Source: Brachycybe producta
Taxonomy: Eukaryota > Arthropoda > Diplopoda > Playtdesmida > Andrognathidae
DNA: 64,000 bases
Direction: 5' to 3'
Assembly: GCA_036925085.1 (NCBI GenBank)
Contig: JAUPFP010000024.1
Location: 3,245,549 to 3,309,548 of the forward strand
Part shown: positions 44,552-55,369 of the stretch, piece after piece
Layout of the letters: each line of letters starts with the position of its first letter
Position numbering within the stretch: the stretch's first letter is position 1
Notes under the pieces: model-generated
What the model was told of the DNA's origin: nothing
Database searches by the model: none
What the model saw: the letters and a program-made list of their open reading frames with translations, nothing else
Program-made: the position numbers and the translations under genes

Positions 44552-45763
44552 ACTACATTATAGCTAATGTTTAGCAAGTAGCAGCCAGTCAGTTAAGTTC
44601 CCTTTTCCTCCAACCTCCTTTGATTTCTATGGAGGGAAAAAAACAAGGCCTACATCTATTTAGTGAGGCAACTTCATGAGTGCCTCATCACCTGAAAACT
44701 TCTCTTTTTTTTTTGGTGGTTGCTCTTGTGTCTAAAAAGCCGCGACTGCTGCTGTAGTTTTCAAGTTGTTATAGCTACTTAAGGGGACCAAACATTCCAT
44801 TCTCCACCCATTGGCACGGGTTCCCTTTTATTGACTGACACTATGTGTGTGTGTGCTCCGATAGAGACCCCCCTCCCTTCCTAACCTACCTATTTGCCCC
44901 CCCCCCCCCATTTCAACTCCAAATTTCCCCCCCTTTTTTCTTTCTCTTTTTAACCAGAATTTGTATATATGTATACCGACACACACACATCATGTCTACA
45001 AAGTTGAGAAAAAACTTCTTTAAAAATATTCTTCTTTAATCTCTTTTAGTTTAAAAAATCCTGTTCGTACCTTCTCCTATTCAGAAATTTACAATTCACA
45101 CCAGAATCAATGTGTTTAAATCCACGGGAATTCAAAATAAATATAAATAAAAATAGCAACGCATTCTTTTTTTTTGTTGTCTGAATTGTCATTTGAACTT
45201 GACCGAAATGATTTTTTTTTCTTCTTCTTCTTCTTGTTGATCATCAGGGGGTCCTACTCCATTACACACCATCAGGGTCCACTATATATACCCCCACTCT
45301 CTTGTGTGTGTCATCTGTCGTCAATCAAACTACCAATTTACAATTTTGATAGCTACCAAAATTCCTTATTTTCTTTAGAAATCTATTGATTAAACAAAAC
45401 TTATTTGTTGCTTTTTAACTAAGCCACCACTAAACATTGAACATTCCTAGAGTCTTTTCTAGTTTTCTTTAGATTTATTTCAAATACACATTATTGAGTA
45501 TAGAGACCTACATTTTGTACCAAAAAAAAGAACCTTAAGGACCAGCTCAGTCCAAAAAAAAAACATTATACTATACACAGCCCATGAGGCCCACACAGAG
45601 TCCATATAGCTTAAACTATTGCCAGTCCACCAAGCCCCATTTGAGGTTACGTTAAACATTCACGACCAAGTGAACCAACCACTAAATCCATGCAGACCTT
45701 TAAGGTCCACAAAGCTCATGACCTTTGTTCATAAAATTGCAAGTCCAGCTTCAACCTAACCCA
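44552..45763. other. Intergenic or intronic DNA
   Basis: Pyrimidine-rich with C runs near 44896 and T runs near 45206. No gene seen. Confidence 0.4.
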
Positions 45764-45969
45764 ACAGGCAATTAAAAATCGGGATGAACAGAAGTTGGCT
45801 CCGCCCTTTTTGTGACGACCGGCAACTTCTAATTGGTTGGTTATGTAGTTTGACGTCACATGCTCCGTCCTTTTCAACGTCGAACCACACAACAAACCAA
45901 TTAGAAGTTGCCGTTCGTCATAAAAAAGGCGGAGCCAACTTTTGTTCATCCCGTTTTCTAACTGCCTGT
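45764..45969 (+). mobile_element. Family A MITE, copy A4
   Basis: Palindrome ACAGGCAATTAAAAATCGGG to ACTGCCTGT; flanks cctaaccca on both sides (9 bp). Confidence 0.92.
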
Positions 45970-46187
45970 CCTAACCCATGAGCTGAACTTAACTTTATGT
46001 GTAAATTCTTTATTAGACTCTCGTTACGATCATGCAGCTAATGCACTGCTTAAAGCTTTACATAAAAATGACGTCATAGTCGGCGCCTTGTACCACAAAA
46101 TAATCTGGTACGTCATTATGGTGACGTCATTTTTCTGTAATGCTGTATTACAGATTAGTCTACAGCGTGTCCTTAAAAGCCCTTTCA

Positions 46188-46725
46188 GGGCCCTGTTTCT
46201 CAAAAATACAAGTCTTGTAATACAAGTGAATTCTGATGAGTAGGCCTCGGATTTTTATGCATTTATCAAGTAACTGTTTCTCAATTTGTGGCCCAAGTGC
46301 CAATTGTGAAATAATCATCATCATCCTCATTACAGCAACCAACAATTATGCTTTTTTCATCAAAAAGACTGTTTTGAGGCTAGATTTCTGGTTACTATCA
46401 GTTGTCAAGTAAGAGTTTTAGCCTCTAAGAAGGTGTTTTTTTGATTGACAAAAACCAATATATAATTGTTTGGTTGATCTCTAAACGGAGAATTGTTACT
46501 TCACAATTGGCTCTTGAGCCACAAATTGAGAAACAGTTGCTTGATAAATGCATAAAAATCCGAGCCCTACTGATGAGCTTTATATACATGTCGCCAATTC
46601 ACAATTTGTCATTACGAATTGTTAATTCGTGATAACATTGTTAAATATTGATGCATGTCCTGATCAGGGCTCCGTAGAATTCATTTGTATTACAACAAGA
46701 CTTGTATTTTTGAGAAACAGGGCCC
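46188..46725. mobile_element. TIR element E with nested D2
   Basis: Ends GGGCCCTGTTTCTCAAAAAT then acaagtcttgt and complement. D2 (46241-46569) is inserted near its left end. Without D2 it is about 200 bp. No clear target duplication. Confidence 0.75.
46241..46569 (+). mobile_element. Family D hAT-like element, copy D2 (nested in E)
   Basis: Ends TAGGCCTCGGATTTTTATGC and ATAAAAATCCGAGCCCTA; exact 8 bp flanks CTGATGAG (46233-46240, 46570-46577). Same arrangement as D1. Confidence 0.93.
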
Positions 46726-47550
46726 GGGTGTAAAATACTGGACAGTGGTCAAGTGAGTAGTTAACTAGAACCCTTTAAATTACACGATTTACTATTTTCC
46801 TTTACATATTTTTTTTTATGTAAATCTAATTTGATTTGAACTTTAATTTATTTTAACCAAGAAGACATTTCAAAGTTTTATTATTTCTTTGAGTTTTGAC
46901 AATACATTTCACGCGCTGCATTTGAACTTTGTGTCCCTCTGCCACAGGTATTTTTGGCAACTTGCAGGGTCATTTTTTTTTAAATTCAATTTTAATTAAT
47001 GGATTCAAAATCAGATTCTTTTTTTTTTTTTTTTGATAATCTTAATTATGCTATTTTGTGTCGTTTTTATTTTTTTTTTACAATGGAGACGGTTTTGAAA
47101 CAATTATTTCAAGAACTTGTATACACATTTTTTTTGAATTAGCATTTTTATGCAAATAAAAAACACATATCACGAAAATAATATATTCATATATATCCCC
47201 TTTGAATCCAATTTCGTATGATGCAAGTCACGATTTTTAAGATGGGACAACACCAGTGACCCATAATCAGAATTTCACGGTGGCCGCCACTTACTCTTCA
47301 TAAACTGACTAAAAACCACCACCACCACCACCACTAAACCAACAACAACCTCCTCCTTTTTAAGAGTTGGAAGGGGTCGCGACCTCACATGGAGTAAAAA
47401 CCGGGCCGAACAAACCACATTTGTAAAAATGAACAATTTCTACTCCGTTGCTATAGTTGTTTATTTTATGTTATAAAAGTCACAACCATTATTATTATTA
47501 TAAAGAAAAGACCAATTTTCTTTACTTTTCATTTTTGTATAGGTAATCTT
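46726..47550. other. AT-rich DNA with repeat U copy 2
   Basis: caatacatttcacgcgctgc and tttgtgtccctctgccaca (46898-46955) match 39125-39185. T-rich stretches follow. No gene seen. Confidence 0.5.
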
Positions 47551-47997
47551 AAGCCGGGTTTACACGCTACGACTTATCGTACGTTTTAGCGATCAGACAA
47601 AACGTACGGCAAAACGTACATTATATATTGTGTCTACACGTTCCGTTTTAACGGTCCGTCTTTTCATCCGATTTCCATCGGTTCCAACTTTTTGCGTCAT
47701 AAAAAAATTCAAAAACAAATTAAGATGCTCACTGGTTGTGACAATGACAGTGAACTGAGGGTATAGGCACAAAACGGACGAGAAGTTGCCCGAGTGTTTA
47801 CACGCTACGACATATCGTTCGACTTCGCAGAAAATGATGCTCGGCATATTCGACTTCAGATCCAATCTTCGATTTCATTCCATTCCGATAAGACGTACAA
47901 TTAATTTGTTGTCTATACACGCTCCGCGTTTTATACTTGATACGATTTGTCGAATCCGATAAAACGTACGTTAAATCGTAGTGTGTAAACCCGGCTT
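47551..47997. mobile_element. TIR element M (AAGCCGGGTTTACAC ends)
   Basis: aagccgggtttacacgctac to gtgtgtaaacccggctt. Inside, cgataaaacgtacg-type words recur in both orientations and tttacacgctacgac recurs at 47799, so it has subterminal repeats. 447 bp, no coding frame. Confidence 0.85.
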
Positions 47998-48151
47998 TAT
48001 ATATACATGTATATGACAGTGTATTATGATGATTGCGTGAGTGTCAGGCACAAAAAAGAGGTGAATTTAAGGGCAAAACGAGCTCCTTTCTTTTAGCTTG
48101 AGGCTAGCCACGAGCCAAGTCTCCATAATGAGTGACTGAGACACGCGTGTC

Positions 48152-48213
<62 letters not shown>
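48152..48213 (+). repeat. (TTA)n microsatellite, about 20 units
   Basis: An uninterrupted trinucleotide array. Confidence 0.95.
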
Positions 48214-48214
<1 letters not shown>

Positions 48215-48664
48215 AACACTGAACTTCTATGAGTCTATTATACAGTGTATTTTATATTATGTTAGAATATATATAGACCCCTAGTGGCCCACTTCATCAT
48301 CATATATAAAAGGGAAACAGATGGAAAGCACACGAAGCCACTCATGAGTTGAGTATGTTTTGTCCCTTGTATATACATGTATACACGCTATTACAATTAA
48401 GTGAGACAGAACGAGACAGAGGCCAGGACGGAGCGCGACCCTCAACCCCCCCCCCCCCCCCTGAAATAAGGAGCACACGCCAGTACTGCCCAAAATTCAC
48501 TCACAAACAGAAAACCTGAAATTAATGTGCCTTTTTTTATAATAGTTTTTATTCTACTTTTTACATTTATTAATTATGAACAGCAGTTTCGAAATGCTTT
48601 TCAATAGAATTGCTATCACATGTGGCGCCGCCTATATCAATTAATTAAAAATTTAAGTTCCTAA
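48214..48664. other. AT-rich DNA
   Basis: C run at 48445-48461. No gene seen. Confidence 0.4.
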
Positions 48665-48969
48665 TACCTTGTACATACAAATGAGTTAAATGAATTCAAA
48701 TTTAATGTGTTTAGGTAAATTATACGGAATCCAGTTAAGGACACGAACACCAAATAAAAATTGACTTTTTATTAATGTTTTAAAATTGAAATACTAAATC
48801 AATATTTTGTCAATAGTTTAGATATTTCGGTATTAATCTCAATATTTTCAAGATTATTAACTGAATAAATGGAATTCGACGACATATTGTTTGTTTGTCC
48901 TTCACAGGGCTCTGTAGAACACGTTTATTATTTAAATGCATTTAAATTATCAGTTGTGTCTACTAGGTA
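48665..48969 (-). mobile_element. Family B MITE, copy B5
   Basis: TACCTTGTACATACAAATG to TGTCTACTAGGTA; flanked by TAA on both sides (48662-48664, 48970-48972). Confidence 0.9.
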
Positions 48970-49194
48970 TAATAAAACACATTTGAGATAACTATTGTTT
49001 GGCATGGAAGGGCGCTTCATACATATTAATACTTGGAGGCGCTGAGCATCTTCAAACGAGCTTATAGATACTGAATGCACAATATACCAATGCATGATAC
49101 CAATCTCCAGTGTTGTCAGATACAAATATGGCTCAACATTTTATTTTTCATTTAAGATTGTTTCTATGAGTCTATGACACATCATTTTAAAACT

Positions 49195-49330
49195 GATATG
49201 ATTGTTATATTATGATTATATCTTTTAGCTGTATAAATGTGATATGAGACAGCAAGTTGTCATATCTAACTCATAACCTTGTAATAACAGTCACAAAAGA
49301 GCTAATTACAAAACATAATGTTAAAAATGG
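49195..49330 (-). repeat. Dispersed repeat L, copy 2
   Basis: Reverse-complement match to 16565-16700: catatctaactcataacctt and attacaaaacataatgtt. Confidence 0.55.
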
Positions 49331-49545
49331 TTATATGGTCATATGGTTAACACGCTTTAGAGAGAAACATTAAGGTGAATTAACTTGTGGTATACAGAAT
49401 CATATGACCATCCTAAAATGGTAATTATAAAGTAGTGACATCATAAATTATGACTTGTCACAAATATATTCCTGTAATAAAAAGCCCTGTATATAGTTGA
49501 CAAATGTGTCAACTATATTCTAGTTTCTAACAAGATACTTTTGAA

Positions 49546-49583
<38 letters not shown>

Positions 49584-50309
49584 CTCTTTCTTTCTCTCTT
49601 TCTTTATGATGTTACTTGAATTTGCTTCTAAAATGGTTCTAAAATTATTATTGAACCATTTTATAAAATGACGTGACACTGAAATGAACCACATGGTGGT
49701 TCTTTTTTTTTTAAAAAAAACTATTTGTATTTAACAGTGTTTTGTCTAAATTGAAAGGAATCCATTTTGTGGCGACTTAAATATACTTTGGTTATATTGA
49801 AATTTGAAAGGAAAGAAACTTTAGAAGAGTCTGAATAAGAGGGGGGGCCCCCATAAGGCCCCTTTTTTTTCCTCCTCCTGATAAAGGTCGATGACGTAAT
49901 AAGAGAAAGAATGAAGAACGAGAAGGGGGAGAGGTCATTCGACGCGTGCCCCATAAACGGCAACACATGGCAAGCACAGAGAGCTCTCTCTCTCTAAAAA
50001 TAAGTGTATGTGATACACTTATATTTCTATATAAATGTAGGCCTATATGTGGCCTGTGGCTGTTTTAGGAGGGTTTAAACCCACACACCACCACTACCCC
50101 AACAATAACAACAACCTAAGAACCAGGCTGACGACGACGACGGTCAATAATACCCATAAACAGAAAAGGAGGGACCCATTTTTTTATTAATTATGTAATT
50201 GTCAATGGCGATTAAACATGTTTATGAGTTAAAACATTGTAAACATCACAGCAGATGTTTCCATTATAATATTGTAGACCTATGTTAAACATTCCTTGGT
50301 GATGTTACT
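49331..50309. other. Low-complexity DNA
   Basis: (TC)n at 49549-49587. Purine and pyrimidine patches. No gene seen. Confidence 0.4.
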
Positions 50310-50690
50310 AAACGCTAAACTGAAAAAGAGCCAAATTAAACAAATGCCAAACTGAAAAAGCGCCAAATTAAACGCCAAACTGAAAAAGCGCCAAATTAAA
50401 CGCCAAACTGAAAAAGCGCCAAATTAAACATCAAACTGAATAAGCGCTAAATTTAAACAAACATCAAACTGAATAAGCGCCAAACTGAAAAAGCGCCAAA
50501 TTAAACAAACGCCAAACTGAAAAAGCCGCAAATTAAACAAACGCCAAACTGAAAAAGCGCCAAATTAAACAAATGCCAAACTGAATAAAAGCCAAAACTT
50601 TGGCAGTTATTCAATTTGGCGTTTGCTCAATTTGGCTCTTATTCAATTTGGCGCTTATTTTAATTTAGCACTTATTCAGTCGCCTCAATT
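50310..50690. mobile_element. GCGCCAA-family element, tandem units with inverted tail
   Basis: Units aacgccaaactgaaaaagcg(ccaaattaaac), about ten imperfect copies of 25-35 bases. Inverted words ttcaatttggcgtttgctca and attcaatttggcgcttattt follow (50610-50660). Related to 39990-40860. Confidence 0.75.
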
Positions 50691-53128
50691 ATAGACGTCA
50701 CATTTTATTATCTTATCATTTTATGACGGTCATATTATGCTGAAAAGTATACCAGTTATTGGTAGTCAGTCATAAAGATATATAATACAGATATGACAGT
50801 ATTTTCAAATAATATTATAATTTGTTTTTGTATCATTTTGTTATCATTTTATATCAGAGATAATTTATAATTTTTCTTATAAAAATGTGTCTTATGTCTA
50901 CAATTTTTATCCGATTTATACAGTAAATTACTGCTCGGTATATAGTTGGCAATACTAAAGTCTGGATTCGTCAGCCATTTTTCTTTTGTAAAGTTAGATA
51001 TTGAAGTGCCATGTATGAAAGGACCGGTTTCTCTCTCTCTCTCTCTCTCTCTCTTTCGAAACAAGCAGAGTAAGCAATTCAAGTGTCGATTGAGAGAACA
51101 AATGCGTGCACAAATCGCACTTCCGGCACGGTGCTAACCCTCCTCCTCCTCCATCCCCATAAAAAGAGAGCACGTGCGTCGTACACTGACACCAGAAAGG
51201 GAGAGTTTAGTGTGTATCCGTGCTCAGGATGGACAGGTGTGTCCTCTCTCTTTTCTCTGGAATTCTCTGCACAGAACAGTAGAATAATTGAATGCTTCTG
51301 GAACGCTTGAATAAAAAGTTCTAAACACATCATGTCCTCTCCCCCCTTTTTCCTTTAGGACGTGATCAGGACGTCATATACCATTCCCCCCTCCCCTTTT
51401 AACCTCCTCCCTTCCTTTTTAACAAAAGCAAGAACTATATACATTTATGTATATGGCAGCCCTCAAACCCTCCTCCTTCTCCACCTCCGTCAATTCTTTT
51501 GGAGTTCTTTTTTTTTTTACTTTCTTCAGAAGTTCAGAAACTTTCCAGTTTCTTTTGAGAACTTTCCAAGAGTGTCCCCTCTCTCTCTCTTTTTTTTTGA
51601 CAATGTACCGTTTTATGTCCGTCAGGTTTATAATGTCCAAGCATGTTCAATTTATAACTGTCTATAACTTCCAAGAGCTTTGGGACAAACACTCTCTTGT
51701 GTACCTGCCTGTTGTCATTGTAATAGGAAGAGGAGTTGAAGGGGGTCATAAAGCTTAAGCCTGTGAACTGTTTGACCTTTATGGCCCTTGATGATCTTGT
51801 GTCATGTCCATTTAAACATGTGTATGTGGACTTATCTGAAGTCTGGGTTTATAATTGGGTTGTGCAGAACATTCCAATTAGAATGGTAATAGCTTGAAAC
51901 CAGTTCTGTCAGTTCATTCTGAAAAAAATGGCAGAAACTGGTGTAAAACTATTTAAGAAAAAAAAAACCTGATGAGAATCGAGAACTTGTTATAGTTTAC
52001 TTGCAAAAAAAATGTAAATCAAGAGAAAAAGTGAAGATCAGAATTGTGTAATTTATCTATGATGAGTTAATGTTCGATCACTACTAAGAGTCTAGAGAGG
52101 ATGAGGAGGAGGAGGAGGAGGAGGGGGGAGGGCCACCATAACCAGATTAGGGTAAATGTGGTTGCAACTTGCACCGGGTGTTCAGCTTCAACATTTCACT
52201 CTACTGATGAAATGCCATCTGCAAAAATGCACTGGCAAAAATGACAATAGAGAGGATGGCGGCTGCTGCTGCTGCAAAATAGGGAGGGGTGGAAAAGGAT
52301 AACAAAGCCATCTGGTGGTGGTTATAAGGCTGAATGAAGGTGGTATTGGTGTGGGGGGGATTATTATCCCTCCCCTTCTCCTCCTTTCTGAAATATGTAC
52401 ACCGTATTTCTACATGGGACGACGACGGCTCGACCCCTGACTCACTGAAAAAGGTGGCCTTTCTCGCTCCCTTCCTCCTCCCTAAGTCACTGCCTGCCTG
52501 CCTGCCTTTTCATACACGATTAATAATCAAGTTTTTTTTTTCTTCCACCTATGTATATATATACAGTATATGACCACCAAACTAACTATTGAAATGTGCA
52601 TCAAGAACTATTGTAATAAATGTGCACATGCTGCTGCTTGCTTGCTATTACTGCCTTTTCTGCTCCATAATATGCAAAAGTGCTGCTTTTTTTTCATTTC
52701 ACTTGAAAAAAGGAAAATGGCATATGGCGTACAGAGCAGCAGCAGCAGCAGCAGTATCACCCAGGGTATTTTTTTTTTCATCTTCTAAGTCTCTTTTCTT
52801 TATCATTTCTTATAAAGGGGAGGGTCCGAAAGTGGAGGGCGCGCTTTCAAACAAAACTTGAAATAGGGTGGAGGGTCACGAGCCAAAAAAAAAATATATA
52901 GAATCTCATCTAATATATTTTAGTTAGTGTTGAACAACACAATGGTAAGGGCAAGCATTCACGTATCAATTTGTACCATTGGCATTGGGCAGAGAAAGAG
53001 AGAGACAGGAACACCATTTTTGTATAGTGTTTACCTATATATGTATTAAGTTTTATGTCTCCACCCCCCACCCACCCATCCCACCTGTTTTCTGTTCACA
53101 ATGTGAACATGAGCAGCAGCAGGATTCA
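50691..53128. other. Low-complexity DNA, no gene recognised
   Basis: (CT)n at 51029-51054, (GGA)n near 52099, (CTG)n near 52263 and (AGC)n near 52736. Pyrimidine-rich. Open frames here follow these simple repeats and show no domain. Confidence 0.45.
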
Positions 53129-53708
53129 TAATCATGAGATAGGTGGCGCTGTTGTTTATATCACATCTTTTGATCTTTCTCGAGGTGAAAATGGGGGATC
53201 AAAAAAAGAGGAGGGGAGGAAATTGTCCAGAGGTTTAAATATTGTGCTTGTGGCACGTGCTGAGAAGAAGAAAAAAACAGTAGTCTTCATTGAGACTTGT
53301 TTGTTTTGTAATCATGAAATAGGTGGCGCTGTTGTTTGTATCACATCTTGTGATCTTTCTGGAGGTGAAAATCGGGGATCAGAAAAGGAGGAGGAGGGGA
53401 GGGGGAGGAAATTGTCCAGAGGTTAAATATTGTGCTTGTGGCACGTGCTGAGAAGAAGAAAAAAAAACTAGTCTTCATTGAGACATTTGTTTTGTAATCA
53501 TGAGATAGGTGGCGCTGTTGTTTGTATCACATCTTGTGATCTTAATACTGGAGTTGTTTTTTTGTTTTTTGTTCAGATGAAGATTTGAAAAGGAAGAAAA
53601 TGGGGGGGGGGGATCAGAAAAAGGGAGGGCGAATTGTCCCCAGGTTAAATAGTGTGTGTGTGGCACGTGCTGCAAAACAGTAGTTTTCATTGAGACTCTT
53701 GTTTTGAC
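53129..53708 (+). repeat. ~185 bp tandem repeat, three units
   Basis: Units start taatcatgagataggtggcg at 53129, 53309 and 53495. Each holds tttgtatcacatcttgtgat, a gga-rich block, attgtccagaggtt, gtggcacgtgctg and cttcattgagac. The third is longer and more diverged. Confidence 0.9.
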
Positions 53709-54820
53709 CTCCTGTAGGGCCAAAAAGAGGAAGGGGCCCCAAGTTAGCCGAAAAAAAAAAACTAACAAGAATAATTTTCCATATAAAAAACTCAAGAAAA
53801 CGATTATTTTCTGTACATGTGAGAAATCAGCTATTTCACACAATTACTAGACAATGTAAAAAAAGCAGCTAAATTCGGTTATGAATTTACATCTTTTGAG
53901 GCATCATAAGGTTTCAAAACGTCTTTAAAAAACAAAAAACAAAGAAAAGACAAGCTAATCTGAATGATGTCATTTATATAAGTATTGCATAAAATGATGA
54001 TGTTAATTATGCAAAATTGGTTCCGTTTTACATATGGGCTAGTGGTTTTATAAAATGCCTTGATTTCTCACTGTGTTACTTAAGTGAAGAGAGAGAAAGG
54101 GATGTTGAAGACATAAATCAAGAGAGACAGAATGATGTGATATGATAAAGATGTTAAAATATATCAGATTAAAATCAAAAAAAGAGGTGCATTTTTTATT
54201 TAATAAAAAGGATAAGGGGGTGGGGGGAGGAAGTGTTGACCCAATGTCCATTTTGTATGATATAATAATAAGGTTTTTTGTTATTTTTTTAACATGACAT
54301 TTAATTTAGTTTTTAAGGCAAACAACAACAAAAAGGCACGAGGTTATCATCATCGTCTTATTTGTGCCTTATTCCTCCTCCTCCTCCTTTTCCTTTAAAA
54401 ATGATGACATCATCACCCTTATTCTTGATGATGATGATGATTGTCCATCCTGTCTAGACTTGTGTGTGTTTGTGACCACCATGTGGACCATGGAGAGAGG
54501 AGACAACATTTTATATTAAGATTAAAAAAAACACTCTTATTATCAATTTTAAAAAAGCCCATTGTTTCTTCTTCTTGTCTCTTTTTGTTCTTAAAAAAAA
54601 GACATCATAATCATCCGTGAATTTTTATTCATTTTTAAAGAAAAATTATCACAATTGTAATATTTTGAAGTATTTTTATTTTGTATTTTAACTGATTTTG
54701 TCTCTTTTTTTTTTTCCTTTCAATGGATGGCGCTGATTAAGCGTCAAATAGAATAAACGCCAAAGTAAATTAAGAGGGTGACTCCATAGAAAAATACTTG
54801 ATTAAATGCAAGGTTGATGG
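53709..54820. other. AT-rich DNA with a GCGCCAA-type fragment
   Basis: gcgctgattaagcgtcaaat then aaacgccaaagtaaattaag at 54730-54770 resembles the 39990 and 50310 elements. No gene seen. Confidence 0.45.
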
Positions 54821-55030
54821 ACAGGCAGTTAGAAATCGGGGAGAACTTCAGTTGGCTTCGCCCTTGTTATGGACGAACGACAACTTCTAATTGGTTGGTT
54901 ATGTAGTCTGACGTCACACGCTCCGCCGCTTTTCAACGTCGAACCACACAACAAACCAATTAGAAGCTACCGGTCGTCATAAAAAAAGGGCGGAGCCAAC
55001 TGAAGTTCTCCCCAATTTCTAACTGCCTGT
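54821..55030 (+). mobile_element. Family A MITE, copy A5
   Basis: ACAGGCAGTTAGAAATCGGG to CAACTGCCTGT type ends; flanks ggttgatgg / ggtagatgg (one mismatch in nine). Repeat F copy 2 starts about 20 bases later. Confidence 0.9.
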
Positions 55031-55053
55031 GGTAGATGGCGCCTGCAACAACC

Positions 55054-55369
55054 TCCATAGGTGGCGCCAACTACACTCGTCGCCAATTAAGTTGAAATAG
55101 AATGCAGCCTCCTTTTAGCTCTAAAAGCGTCGTCCAAAACAACCTTAATTATCAGAGCACGTGGACAAACTTAACCCAGAACATAATATAAGTGAAGAGA
55201 GAGAGAGAGCACGTGTAGAGAAATAGCGATGACGCAATGAAAAGTTTGCCACGTGCAAAAAATAGGAAGGTGGCTCAAGAGTTGAAGAGTGTCAGTACAT
55301 TTCTATGGGAGAGGCCCAGTGGCGCCATCTAATGCTACAGGGACAAAATAAATTATCTACTTGCATTCT
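55054..55369 (+). repeat. Dispersed repeat F, copy 2
   Basis: See 32462-32724. Contains gcacgtggacaaactta and acgtgtagagaaatagc. It is longer than copy 1, with an extra aaagtttgccacgtgcaaaa segment. Confidence 0.85.

Noticed and set aside
45716-45981. Similar ~65-105 residue frames (NRSWL.PF.D.RQLLIG...) recurring at 45.8, 61.8 and 63.8 kb
   Set aside because: They are translations of the palindromic family A MITE. Both arms give the same peptide in opposite strands, so the similarity is DNA-level repeat identity, not a protein family.
51362-51758. Overlapping 101- and 103-residue frames with Phe/Ser-rich translations
   Set aside because: Pyrimidine-rich DNA gives long Phe/Ser/Leu frames by chance; no splice context or domain.
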